Shown: positions 10,201 through 18,414 of the stretch, one piece after another
Layout: every line of letters starts with the position of its first letter
Numbering within the stretch: position 1 is the stretch's first letter
Source: Rikenellaceae bacterium
GTDB taxonomy: Bacteria; Bacteroidota; Bacteroidia; Bacteroidales; UBA932
Reading direction: 5' to 3'
DNA: 64,000 nt
Assembly: GCA_022777205.1 (NCBI GenBank)
Contig: JALFGP010000027.1
Coordinates: forward strand, 30,333 to 94,332
Made by a program: the position numbers and the translations under genes
The notes under the pieces: generated by a model
Seen by the model: only the letters and a program-made list of their open reading frames with translations
Told to the model about the DNA's origin: nothing
Databases searched by the model: none

Positions 10201-11501
10201 GCCGTACTCCTGACGCGATACCGGCAATGAATTTCGATTGGTGGAATTACGGCGGAATCACCCGGGATGTTATGCTTGTGCAGACTCCCGGGGTGTTTGT
10301 CGAGGATTATTTCATCCGGCTTGACAAGCACAGGGCGGACCTTGTGCACGCCTCTGTGAAACTTTCGGAAAAACGGTCTCTGGAATGCTGCATTGAGATT
10401 CCGGAACTGAATATAAGGCAGACTGTTACGACGGATTCGCTTGGAACGGCCACCATCTCTTTCCCTGTGACTGGACTTCAGAGATGGTGCCGGGAGAACC
10501 CCAAACTTTACGATGTGACGGTTTCCTGCGCCAATGACAGTGTCAGTGAGAGGATTGGTTTCAGGAACATTGAGGTCAGGGGCGAGAAAATCCTCCTCAA
10601 TGGTGAGCCTGTGTTTATGCGCAGTGTTTCGTTCCACGAGGAGATCTCGCAGAGGATGGGCAGGGCCTTCTCCCGCCCTGACGCGCAGATGCTGATTTCC
10701 GAGGCGGAGGCGCTCGGGGTCAATATGATAAGACTTGCGCACTATCCCCAGAATGAGCACATTGTCCGCCTTGCGGAAGAAAGAGGGATTCTTGTCTGGG
10801 AGGAAATCCCTGTGTGGCAGGGAATTGCCTTTGATGATGAGGGAACCCTTGCAAAAGCGCAGAGAATGCTTGCCGAAATGATTTACAGGGACAGGAACCG
10901 CTGTGCAATCGGATATTGGAGCATAGCGAATGAGACAAAGCCTTCGCCTGAAAGGAATGCCTTCCTCCGATCCCTTCTTGCTACAGGGAAGGCGATTGAC
11001 ACCTCAAGGCTCTACATTGCGGCCTTTGACCTTGCGTATTTCGACAAGGACAAAAAGACTTTCGTGATGGAGGATGACTTCACAAAGGAGCTGGATGTCG
11101 TTGCGGTGAACAAGTATATGGGCTGGTACCATCCCTGGCCGTGCGACCCATCTGAAGCCGTTTGGGATGTGGCGGCTGGCCAGCCTCTGATTATCTCCGA
11201 ATTCGGAGGGGAGGCCCTTTACGGACAGAACGGTCCTGATGACGAGGCTTCTTCCTGGAGCGAGGACTATCAGGCAAGGCTCTACCGTGACAATCTTGAG
11301 ATGTTCAACCACATCCCGAACCTTGCGGGAGTCTCGCCGTGGGTGCTCTTCGATTTCCGTTCCCCTTACCGTTTCCACCCGACCAATCAGGATGGCTGGA
11401 ACCGCAAGGGACTCGTCTCCGACAAGGGACAGCGCAAGAGAGCCTGGTATCTTATGAATGAATATTATAATATAAAACAATCATTATCTTATGAAAACTA
11501 A
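7269..11501 (+). CDS. GH3 (with PA14) - GH2 bifunctional glycoside hydrolase fusion
   Basis: A 1410-residue secreted enzyme with two complete glycosidase modules. The start is the ATG at 7269 (signal peptide MKFIHLFTGIFLIFSITASAQ), not the TTG at 7257. Residues about 25-415 are a GH3 TIM barrel (KHFAANNQEYARHTVSS; nucleophile Asp about 246 in ILMSDWTS); about 417-545 a PA14 insert (RFRMSGDDGYRIIVNGKQIGG); then the GH3 alpha/beta sandwich (EGEGFDRGFALP) and FnIII-like domain to about 815. From about 838 a GH2 enzyme follows: sugar-binding domain (SLNGKWNAFTDLYDQ, YLNGEFIAEHEGGFTPF), Ig-like domain and barrel with acid/base Glu about 1222 (YWSIANETKPS) and nucleophile Glu about 1311 (LIISEFGGEA). 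The GH2 part resembles the beta-glucuronidase/beta-galactosidase group. Both active sites look intact, so one polypeptide probably removes two different sugars. Confidence 0.9.
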   Translation: MKFIHLFTGIFLIFSITASAQHRLTPEDEARAKELVSRMTIEEKIDYIGGLKSFYIRAIPRLGIPQIRMADGPCGVRNNTKSTLYPCGICSAASWNRDAVEALGHGLGADAKARGVDIMLGPGVNIYRSPLCGRNYEYFGEDPYLASEVAKHYILGMQDEGVMATVKHFAANNQEYARHTVSSDVDERTLNEIYFPAFRKAVHEAGVGAVMDSYNPVNGVHATENAWMNIDVLRNQWGFKGILMSDWTSTYSTVGIANGGLDLEMPKGVFFTQERLKAAIENGTVREEDIDLKVQHILQTLISFGMLDAQKPEVNDLDERQESRDAALQVAREGIVLLKNEGSLPMAKRGKILVMGPNADRIATGGGSGFVTPISSVSVYQGLVDAKGAKNVKLLSEDMLYKDIYSEIFTDETFSARGFKAAYYPNKKFEGEPVMERIDGRIDFHWKYSSPCEGLPDDGFCARWEGVYKPAQDGTLRFRMSGDDGYRIIVNGKQIGGDWGNHSLSSKSAFMDVKAGQTYNFRFEYFENVGEATVILEAGMMDSAMMYAALKNATAVVYCAGFDSDIEGEGFDRGFALPQDQRRVIGMLSEAHPNVNVVLNAGGAVDFRGWSEDVESVLLAWYPGQEGGTAVADILTGKISPSGKLPISMENDWNDNPVRNSYYENAKQQKHVEYTEGIFVGYRGYDRSGKTPRYPFGYGLSYSSFGYSDLKVEVLPDGNVKVGVTLTNTGKMDAAEVVQVYVKDCEASVVRPEKELKGFSKIFLRKGETATVSLLLKPEDFAFYDVDIKDFRVEPGEFVIYAGGSSADLPLSERISYSYNCREVSEPAAVAEGTVPFMTNIYGRKHTSLNGKWNAFTDLYDQGRKMEVYKNRKPQDGTQFFEYSFEGGMRLDVPGDWNSQSPELKYYEGTMWYARHFDAPAVSERDFLYFGAVSYRCRVYLNGEFIAEHEGGFTPFQVEVTGKLKEKDNFLCIEVSNRRTPDAIPAMNFDWWNYGGITRDVMLVQTPGVFVEDYFIRLDKHRADLVHASVKLSEKRSLECCIEIPELNIRQTVTTDSLGTATISFPVTGLQRWCRENPKLYDVTVSCANDSVSERIGFRNIEVRGEKILLNGEPVFMRSVSFHEEISQRMGRAFSRPDAQMLISEAEALGVNMIRLAHYPQNEHIVRLAEERGILVWEEIPVWQGIAFDDEGTLAKAQRMLAEMIYRDRNRCAIGYWSIANETKPSPERNAFLRSLLATGKAIDTSRLYIAAFDLAYFDKDKKTFVMEDDFTKELDVVAVNKYMGWYHPWPCDPSEAVWDVAAGQPLIISEFGGEALYGQNGPDDEASSWSEDYQARLYRDNLEMFNHIPNLAGVSPWVLFDFRSPYRFHPTNQDGWNRKGLVSDKGQRKRAWYLMNEYYNIKQSLSYEN

Positions 11502-11640
11502 TCCAGCAACTTTCAGGATAGACTATATTTCTCCTGAAATGGAAATGATTGCCCTGAATACAGGTGACGTCCTAATTGGATACAGCAATCAGTCCTCAGA
11601 AAGCGAGGACCTTAATGATGAATATGATTACAATTATTGA
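11491..11640 (+). CDS. Small acidic peptide, 49 aa, of the kind that precedes surface lipoproteins in Bacteroidales
   Basis: An ORF below the track cut-off: ATG at 11491, TGA at 11638-11640. The product starts MKTNPATFRIDYISPEMEMI and ends in the acidic, tyrosine-rich tail SEDLNDEYDYNY. Its start overlaps the end of the GH3-GH2 gene by 11 bases in another frame, and its stop is 10 bases before the ATG of the fimbrillin-like/beta-helix lipoprotein, so it sits tightly inside the operon. It has no signal peptide or membrane segment. Short peptides with a Y-x-x-PE-x-E-like start and an acidic tail recur in Bacteroidales genomes, and I recognise the type, but no function is established. Codon use looks normal for a coding frame. 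Confidence 0.6.
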   Translation: MKTNPATFRIDYISPEMEMIALNTGDVLIGYSNQSSESEDLNDEYDYNY

Positions 11641-11650
11641 TTTTGTTGCT

Positions 11651-14530
11651 ATGAAGAGATATCATCTTATTTTTGCTGTCGCTTCCATCGCGGCACTTTT
11701 CTCCTGCTCAAAGGAAGCTGCCTCCAATGTAGAAAATGAGGACATCAAAGAACCTTCAACAGGTGTGACAATTCCTGAAAATCCCCAGACTGTGACTCTC
11801 AGTGCGTGCTTTGAGACGGATGCTCCTGAGGTCAAGACTGTCCGTGACGGAAAGAAAGTGCTTTGGGAAAGCACTGATAAAATTGCCGTAGTGGCAAAGT
11901 ACAATGATGAGGTAAGGTTCTATTATTCAGAGCCAGCCGGAGAAGGCGGATCTTCTGTTAAGTTCCAGGTCGGTGTTGACGACGGGGCGGAACTTCTATA
12001 TGCAATCTATCCTGCGGAACTTGTGAAAACAGTCCCTGTCATTGGCGAATCCTCAGTCACAGTACCTGTGCCTGCAGTTCAGGACGGCAGTTTTGCAAAT
12101 GCCAACATAACTGTCGCTGAAATCAAGGGAAAAGGAATCACTTTCAGAAATATCTGTAATTTGGTCAAGTTTACGACGACATCAGACATTACCAAGGCTC
12201 AGCTTTGTGTCCTTGACAGCCGTAATCTTGCCGGTGAAGCGGTTGTGTCTTTCGACGAATCCGGGATTTCCATCACTGCTTATGCAACTGCCGACAGGGT
12301 TACTCTTGAAAATCTGAAAGGTGCAGGAGAATATTACTTCGCCACACTTCCTGATGAAACTGCCTGGACAGGTTTCGGACTCAGAATTGGTGACGCTTCA
12401 GGCTACAAGCCTGGAATTATTGGCTCAAAACCTTTCCCTAAGAACACACGCGGCACTGTCACCAATGTCGGCACTGTTGACAAGCACATCCAGGAAGGTG
12501 ATTACAATCTGACTTCCGACCAGGCTAACGTGCTCGCAGATTTGATCGCTTCGGACTTGACGTCAAGCACTACACGCAAAAACATAGCGAAGGCGTGGAG
12601 GATTCACAATAAGACCATCAATCTGGCTGCAGGAGAGTATGATATGGGCAAGGAAATTATGGTGGAGTTTGGTGGTGCTGACGAATGGGTTAATGTCAAT
12701 ATCGTCGGTGAAGACTTAACATCCGTGAATATTGTCGGAGGATATTCCAAGAATGAAAGCCGCCGTATTATGGAAATCGGCAACAAAACCCGCCTTTCTT
12801 GCAAGCAAATCACTTTCAAGGATGCTTTTCTTTCCGGAACAGCAGGAGACGGGGCCGGTTTTATGTTCCAGACCTACAATTCCGGAATCAGTTTTGAAAG
12901 TTGTCGTTTTACCAATCTTAAAAACAGTACTGACAGAAGTGGCGGCGTGTTCAAGCTTCAGAAACCGACTGTAAATTTCACCAATTGTACTTTTGACGAC
13001 AATTTCGCAAAGAACGGAGGTGTTTATTTCCAATATGAGGGAACTGCGAATTTCACTAATTGTACATTTGAGAACAACACAGCATCCAGCGTAGGAGGTG
13101 TGTTCAGCGACGCAAACGGCAAAAGTAATTTTGACGGATGTGTTTTCAAGAACTGTTCGGCAGTTGAGGGAGGTGCAATGGCATCATACGACAACAATGT
13201 GACCGTGACAGTGAAAAATTCAAGGTTTGAGGCTTGCCATTCCCGTAAAGGAGGTGCCATCATAGCAAAGAAAAAATCCACCACCACATTGGAGAATGTT
13301 GTTTTTGAAGGATGTTATTCAGACGGACAGGGTGACAATTCTGGTGGAGGTGCCTTGTATATACTTGGTGATGGTTCTGCAACAATCAATGCCAAAAAAT
13401 GTACCTTCAAAGGCTGTTATACTTTGTCTAACGGAGAAGGTGGAGCCTATCAGCTCCGTGGTGGAACATTGAATGTTGAGGATTCCGATTTTAACGGAAA
13501 CTACACAAATGAATCCAAACCGGGTGGTGTAGGACACAATTGGGGAAGTTCAACGATGAGTTTTACCCGTTGCAATTTCGTCGGCAATATATCGTCGAAG
13601 AAAGAATATCAGGGAACAGGTGGAAGTACCGCAGGGGTTCATTTCGCAGGTACGGGTGCGACTTTGAAGTATACTGAATGTGTGTTTGACGGGAATGCCG
13701 CTTCAAATGCCTCCTGCTTTGATGTCAGGGCTGACTGCTATGTGGCGTTCGATGGCTGCGAGTTCAAAAACAATGAAGCAGGTTCAAACGGGGTAATCAG
13801 GAATACTGATGATGCCGCCAGCATAGTCCTGGTGAACAATTGCTCCTTCCATCACAACAACCAGAGGAAAGATGACAATGCCCAGATCTTCAACGGCGGA
13901 AAAACAGGACAGTTCTTTTGCTATAATACTACGATTTATGGAAACACCCAATCAGGTACTGTAGGAAGTGGCTCCTTGATTTCCACCCTCGGTTCTATGG
14001 CGATAGTGAGTAGTACTCTCATAGCCAACTCTTCCCGTTCGGTCATCCAGCAGAATAAAAACTGGTGGAATGTTGTTGCTCTCATTATGAATTCAATATT
14101 GCTGAATGAAAACGAATCTGCTCAACTTCTTATATTCGGTAATAACGAGACCACTCCGCATATGAAAAATGGAGGTTACAACATAGTGGCTCCTCAAGAC
14201 CCGAATGCCCAAAAGAAGTTCACTCTTGGAGAGACGGATGTCCCGAATGCAAATATGTCATATCTTACCGGTGGCCAGTTCAATGCTGAAACAGGGAAGT
14301 ATATGTGGAATGGCCCGTCTGCGGAGAGGTCGCTTGCAAGCGTGGATGCAATCAAGACTTTCCTGAATGAAAATCTGAAACCGGACAACAAAAACAACAA
14401 TGTGAATATTAATAAAGATAAAGTAAAAAACCTTGGAGCAGAATTTGTGGCTTGGTTGGAATCAATAAACGCTTTCGATTCCAGACCTGTGACAGGTCTG
14501 TGGCCGGGAGCTTATCAGAATAATCAGTAG
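11651..14530 (+). CDS. Fimbrillin-like / right-handed beta-helix lipoprotein
   Basis: Start set at the ATG at 11651 (MKRYHLIFAVASIAALFSC gives a lipoprotein signal); the track start at 11576 reads through the small upstream ORF. Residues about 30-280 resemble the fimbrillin-like fold of Bacteroidales adhesins (VKTVRDGKKVLWESTDKIAV, YYFATLPDETAWTGFGLRI). From about residue 315 to the C-terminus there is a long parallel beta-helix built of repeats such as FTNCTFENNTASSVGGVF and FDGCVFKNCSAVEGGAM, the CxFxxN/GG pattern of polymorphic-outer-membrane-type repeats. The beta-helix could bind or cleave polysaccharide (pectate-lyase fold), but I see no lyase catalytic signature, so a binding or adhesin role is more likely. 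It sits between two large glycosidase genes in the PUL. Confidence 0.75.
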   Translation: MKRYHLIFAVASIAALFSCSKEAASNVENEDIKEPSTGVTIPENPQTVTLSACFETDAPEVKTVRDGKKVLWESTDKIAVVAKYNDEVRFYYSEPAGEGGSSVKFQVGVDDGAELLYAIYPAELVKTVPVIGESSVTVPVPAVQDGSFANANITVAEIKGKGITFRNICNLVKFTTTSDITKAQLCVLDSRNLAGEAVVSFDESGISITAYATADRVTLENLKGAGEYYFATLPDETAWTGFGLRIGDASGYKPGIIGSKPFPKNTRGTVTNVGTVDKHIQEGDYNLTSDQANVLADLIASDLTSSTTRKNIAKAWRIHNKTINLAAGEYDMGKEIMVEFGGADEWVNVNIVGEDLTSVNIVGGYSKNESRRIMEIGNKTRLSCKQITFKDAFLSGTAGDGAGFMFQTYNSGISFESCRFTNLKNSTDRSGGVFKLQKPTVNFTNCTFDDNFAKNGGVYFQYEGTANFTNCTFENNTASSVGGVFSDANGKSNFDGCVFKNCSAVEGGAMASYDNNVTVTVKNSRFEACHSRKGGAIIAKKKSTTTLENVVFEGCYSDGQGDNSGGGALYILGDGSATINAKKCTFKGCYTLSNGEGGAYQLRGGTLNVEDSDFNGNYTNESKPGGVGHNWGSSTMSFTRCNFVGNISSKKEYQGTGGSTAGVHFAGTGATLKYTECVFDGNAASNASCFDVRADCYVAFDGCEFKNNEAGSNGVIRNTDDAASIVLVNNCSFHHNNQRKDDNAQIFNGGKTGQFFCYNTTIYGNTQSGTVGSGSLISTLGSMAIVSSTLIANSSRSVIQQNKNWWNVVALIMNSILLNENESAQLLIFGNNETTPHMKNGGYNIVAPQDPNAQKKFTLGETDVPNANMSYLTGGQFNAETGKYMWNGPSAERSLASVDAIKTFLNENLKPDNKNNNVNINKDKVKNLGAEFVAWLESINAFDSRPVTGLWPGAYQNNQ

Positions 14531-14536
14531 CTATTT

Positions 14537-17500
14537 ATGAGAAAAACATTCATCACCGCTTTGCTTCTAGCCGTTTGCGGCCTGTTCCCCGGAGTCCTGT
14601 CTGCAAAAACGTCCGGCATTCTCGTTGAGGCAGAAAGTTTCACACACAAGGGAGGCTGGGTCGTGGATCAGCAGTTCATGGACATTATGGGGTCGCCTTA
14701 CCTCCTTGCCCACGGACTGGGAGTTCCTGTCTCGGATGCGTCCACGCAGGTAACTGTTCCTGAAAGTGGTGTTTACGAGGTCTGGGTGAGAACCTACAAC
14801 TGGGTGTCCCCCTGGACTTCCGGCAGGGGACCTGGACGGTTTGTCGTGAAGATTGACGGGAAGACACTTCCGAATGAACTCGGGGCGGATGGTGATGAAT
14901 GGATGTGGCAGTCTGCCGGCAAGGTCCGCCTGAAGGAAGGGACCGTCTCCCTTGCTCTGGGTGACCTTACCGGTTTTGACGGACGTTGTGATGCGGTTTT
15001 TCTCACAAAGGACAGGAACTGTCCTCCTGCATCCGTGGAGGAACTCGCTGCTTTCAGGAAAGAGAAGCTGAATCTCCCCGATGCGTCTGTCAAACAGTTT
15101 GACTTCGTTGTTGCCGGTGGCGGAATCGCCGGGATGTGCGCTGCTGCGGCAGCCTCGAGAAACGGCCTGAAGGTGGCCCTCGTGAATGACCGTCCGGTTC
15201 TTGGCGGCAACAACAGTTCGGAAGTCAGGGTGCATCTGGGCGGTTATGTCGAGATGGAACCCTACACCGGTCTGGGCAGGATGCAGCGTGAGTTCGGACA
15301 CACCAGGGGCGGAAATGCCAAGCCGGCTGAATACTACGAAGATGAAAAGAAACAGCAGTTCATAGAGGCGGAGGAAGGCATAAAACTGTTCTCCAATTTC
15401 AGGGCTGTGGATGTCGTGAAAACCGGAAACAGGATTTCGGCTCTCAGAATCAAGCATATAGAGACCGGTGAGGAAATCCTTCTGGAGGCTCCTCTTTTCT
15501 CTGATTGCACGGGTGACGGAACTGTTGCCGTCCTTGCCGGGGCATCATATATGACCGGCAGGGAGGCCCGGAGCGAATTCGGGGAATCCCTTGCCCCTCA
15601 GCAGGCGGACAAGATGACGATGGGGGCATCCGTCCAGTGGTATTCTGAGGACAGGGGAGAGAAGACCTCCTTCCCGGAATTTGCCTACGGCATCGATTTC
15701 AATGCCTCCAACTGCGAGAAGGTCACGATGGGCGAATGGAAATGGGAGACGGGAATGAACCTCGACCAGATCGCGGATGCAGAAAGGATCAGGGACTACG
15801 GCCTTCTTGTGGTCTATTCCAACTGGAGTTTCCTCAAAAATCATCTTGAAAACAATTCAAAATGGGCGAACCGTTCCCTCGTTTGGGTTGCATATATAGC
15901 CGGCAAAAGGGAATCACGCCGCATTGTCGGGGATTACATCCTCACACAGAACGACATAGACAGGAACATCCCCCACGAGGACGCTTCATTCACAACCACC
16001 TGGGCAATCGACCTGCATTCACCTGACAGTGACAATTCGGCAAAATTCCCGGGCAACGAGTTCAAGGCCTCGACGGTGCACAACTGGATTCATCCATATC
16101 CCGTTCCTTACAGATGTCTGTATTCCCGGGATGTGGACAATCTTTTCCTCGCCGGCAGGAACATCAGCGTGACCCACGTCGCCCTCGGCACTGTCAGGGT
16201 GATGCGCACCACTGGAATGATGGGCGAGGTGGTCGGTATGGCGGCCTCAATCTGCTCCCGGAACGGCTGCACACCAAGGGGAGTCTATGAGTCCCATCTT
16301 GATGAACTCAAGGCAATGATGAAAGAGGGGGCAGGAAAGAGGGAAGGTCTGAACAACCAGAAATTCAATCTGCCCAACCGCTTGCTTGACAGGCCTGTCG
16401 CTGCAGGCTGGAGCCGTCTTGAAAACGACACCCTCATTGTCGGGAATCGTCTGATTGAAAGGAAGTTCGTCTGGAACGGAGGCAATCTGATGACCTTCAG
16501 CGTCACCAACAAGGAAACGGGAGTCACCAGAAAAAGCGTTGCCCTCAAACCGGATTTCTCCGTGTCCAGGGACAGTTCACCCGGCAGAGAAGCCTCTTTT
16601 GAATCTGTGGATGTCCCTTCTGACGGCATCACACCGGGCTTCCACAAGGCAGTCGTGACCACGATTGTCGGACAGGTCACGGTCCGCAGGGAGTTCAGAG
16701 TCTATGCCGATGTGCCTGCAATCGCCTGTGACACCTATCTCAAAGGCTGTCTCCCGGGGATGGAGCCTTCTGCTGAGACCTCAGCGGCGGACCGGAAGAA
16801 CATTGAATCCGTTGCCGATATGGCTACAAAACCGGTTCAGGCTGTCCTTGACCAGGTGGATTTCGGTGGAAGGCACTGGCACTCCAAAGCCGTTGAATTC
16901 TGGGACGTGACCGACTGGAACAACACTCTTGTGGCTGAAAGGGAGTTCATTCCGTACCACAAGATGTCCTACCGTGGCAATCTGCTGTTTTTCAGGGATG
17001 CTGCCGCTTCCGACGGCTATTTCTTCCTGAAGGAGGCCCCTTGCTCCAGCACCCAGCTCAGCTATCCGGGCTCGGACTTCACTGCTGAATACGGCCATTT
17101 CACCGTTACAGGGCTTGGAATAAAAGGCTCCGACGTCAGTCCTGACCAATGGACCGGTGTCTATTCCTGTGTCCTCGGAGTGTGTGACGGCACTGAACTG
17201 TCGGCTCTCAAAGCCCTCAGAACCTATCAGAAGCAGCTCCGCCTCCACAGTCGCGGCCGTGACGAGATGATAATGATGAACACCTGGGGAGATCGCAGCC
17301 AGGACTCGAAGGTCAATGAGAAATTCTGCCTTGAGGAACTGGAGAAGGCTGCCCGTCTGGGAGTCACACACTTCCAGATTGATGACGGCTGGCAGGCCGG
17401 CAAAAGTCCGAACTCCGCCGTTGCGAAAGGCTCTTTCAAGAACATTCACGACAATCCCGACTACTGGACTCCCGATCCTGTGAAATATCCCCGTGGTCTG

Positions 17501-18397
17501 ACCCCGATTGTCCAAAGGGGCCGGGAACTGGGAATCACCATAGGTCTGTGGTTCAACCCGAGCGTCCAGAACGACTTCGAGGACTGGAAAAAGGACGCGG
17601 ACATTCTTGTAGGCCTGTTTGAGAAATACGGCATCTATGTCTTCAAGATCGACGGCTTGACCATCACCTCGAAGAAGGGCGAGACCAATCTCCACCGTCT
17701 TTTCGACGACGTGCTCCAGCGCACCGGAAACAAGGTCCTGTTCAACCTGGATGCCACTGCAAGCCGCAGGGGAGGCTATCATTCCTTCTGCAGTTACGGC
17801 AACATTTTCCTTGAAAACCGCTACACCGACTGGGGCAACTACTATCCTTACCAGACCCTGCGCAACCTCTGGATGCTTTCGAAATATGTCCCGGCTGAAA
17901 GGCTCCAGATTGAGTTCCTGAACAAATGGAGGAATGCCGGGAAGTACGGCGATGACCCTTTTGCTCCGGGAAGGTATTCCTTCGACTATCTTTTTGCCGT
18001 CTCTATGGCCGGACAGCCCCTTGCCTGGATGGAGGCGTCCAATCTTCCGGAGGAGGCTTTCTCCGTCGCTCCTATGCTTGAAACATACAAATCATTCAGT
18101 TACGATTTCCATGAAGGTCTGATTTTACCAATCGGGGAGGAACCTTCAGGAAAGTCCTGGACAGGATTCCAGTCAATCCGCAGCGACCGTTCCGGCTATG
18201 TCCTTGTCTTCCGTGAGATGACCGGTGAGTCCGAATCGCGGGTCGCCACCTGGCTTCCTGAGGGCTCCGAAGTCTCTTTCAAACCATTGGCGGGCAGCGG
18301 CGAAGCCTTCGAGGGCATCGTGGAAGAAGACGGCAAGGTCCGCTTCCGTCTTCCGGAAGACAACTCCTTCTCTTTGTATGAATATGAAATAAAGTAG
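14537..18397 (+). CDS. FAD-dependent oxidoreductase - GH36-like (melibiase) fusion
   Basis: A 1286-residue secreted protein (signal MRKTFITALLLAVCGLFPGVLSA). Residues about 28-165 form a carbohydrate-binding-like beta-sandwich (GILVEAESFTHKGGW). At about 190 a Rossmann FAD site appears (FDFVVAGGGIAGMCAAAAAS, then NDRPVLGGNNSSEVRV), and the FAD_oxidored domain runs to about 590 (FLAGRNISVTHVALGTVRVM). About 620-900 is a GH36-type N-terminal beta-sandwich (NRLIERKFVWNGGNLMTFSV), and from about 905 a GH36/GH27-like barrel: FQIDDGWQAG, nucleophile Asp about 1039 in FKIDGLTI, probable acid/base Asp about 1098 in RYTDWGNY. Linking a flavin dehydrogenase to a glycosidase suggests an oxidise-then-cleave route for an alpha-linked sugar; that is inference. 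It starts 6 bases after the beta-helix gene's stop. Confidence 0.85.
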   Translation: MRKTFITALLLAVCGLFPGVLSAKTSGILVEAESFTHKGGWVVDQQFMDIMGSPYLLAHGLGVPVSDASTQVTVPESGVYEVWVRTYNWVSPWTSGRGPGRFVVKIDGKTLPNELGADGDEWMWQSAGKVRLKEGTVSLALGDLTGFDGRCDAVFLTKDRNCPPASVEELAAFRKEKLNLPDASVKQFDFVVAGGGIAGMCAAAAASRNGLKVALVNDRPVLGGNNSSEVRVHLGGYVEMEPYTGLGRMQREFGHTRGGNAKPAEYYEDEKKQQFIEAEEGIKLFSNFRAVDVVKTGNRISALRIKHIETGEEILLEAPLFSDCTGDGTVAVLAGASYMTGREARSEFGESLAPQQADKMTMGASVQWYSEDRGEKTSFPEFAYGIDFNASNCEKVTMGEWKWETGMNLDQIADAERIRDYGLLVVYSNWSFLKNHLENNSKWANRSLVWVAYIAGKRESRRIVGDYILTQNDIDRNIPHEDASFTTTWAIDLHSPDSDNSAKFPGNEFKASTVHNWIHPYPVPYRCLYSRDVDNLFLAGRNISVTHVALGTVRVMRTTGMMGEVVGMAASICSRNGCTPRGVYESHLDELKAMMKEGAGKREGLNNQKFNLPNRLLDRPVAAGWSRLENDTLIVGNRLIERKFVWNGGNLMTFSVTNKETGVTRKSVALKPDFSVSRDSSPGREASFESVDVPSDGITPGFHKAVVTTIVGQVTVRREFRVYADVPAIACDTYLKGCLPGMEPSAETSAADRKNIESVADMATKPVQAVLDQVDFGGRHWHSKAVEFWDVTDWNNTLVAEREFIPYHKMSYRGNLLFFRDAAASDGYFFLKEAPCSSTQLSYPGSDFTAEYGHFTVTGLGIKGSDVSPDQWTGVYSCVLGVCDGTELSALKALRTYQKQLRLHSRGRDEMIMMNTWGDRSQDSKVNEKFCLEELEKAARLGVTHFQIDDGWQAGKSPNSAVAKGSFKNIHDNPDYWTPDPVKYPRGLTPIVQRGRELGITIGLWFNPSVQNDFEDWKKDADILVGLFEKYGIYVFKIDGLTITSKKGETNLHRLFDDVLQRTGNKVLFNLDATASRRGGYHSFCSYGNIFLENRYTDWGNYYPYQTLRNLWMLSKYVPAERLQIEFLNKWRNAGKYGDDPFAPGRYSFDYLFAVSMAGQPLAWMEASNLPEEAFSVAPMLETYKSFSYDFHEGLILPIGEEPSGKSWTGFQSIRSDRSGYVLVFREMTGESESRVATWLPEGSEVSFKPLAGSGEAFEGIVEEDGKVRFRLPEDNSFSLYEYEIK

Positions 18398-18414
18398 TAT
18401 ATTTAAAGCTTTAT

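Noticed and set aside
9918-10760. 280-aa minus-strand ORF, and similar long antisense frames (14567-15457, 16781-17782, 19931-20896, 45885-46838, 48087-49076)
   Set aside because: All are shadows of the glycosidase or leu/ilv genes on the other strand, with no motifs of their own.
11576-11650. N-terminal extension of the beta-helix lipoprotein in the ORF track
   Set aside because: It overlaps the 49-aa ORF in another frame and would bury the lipoprotein signal peptide that starts at 11651.
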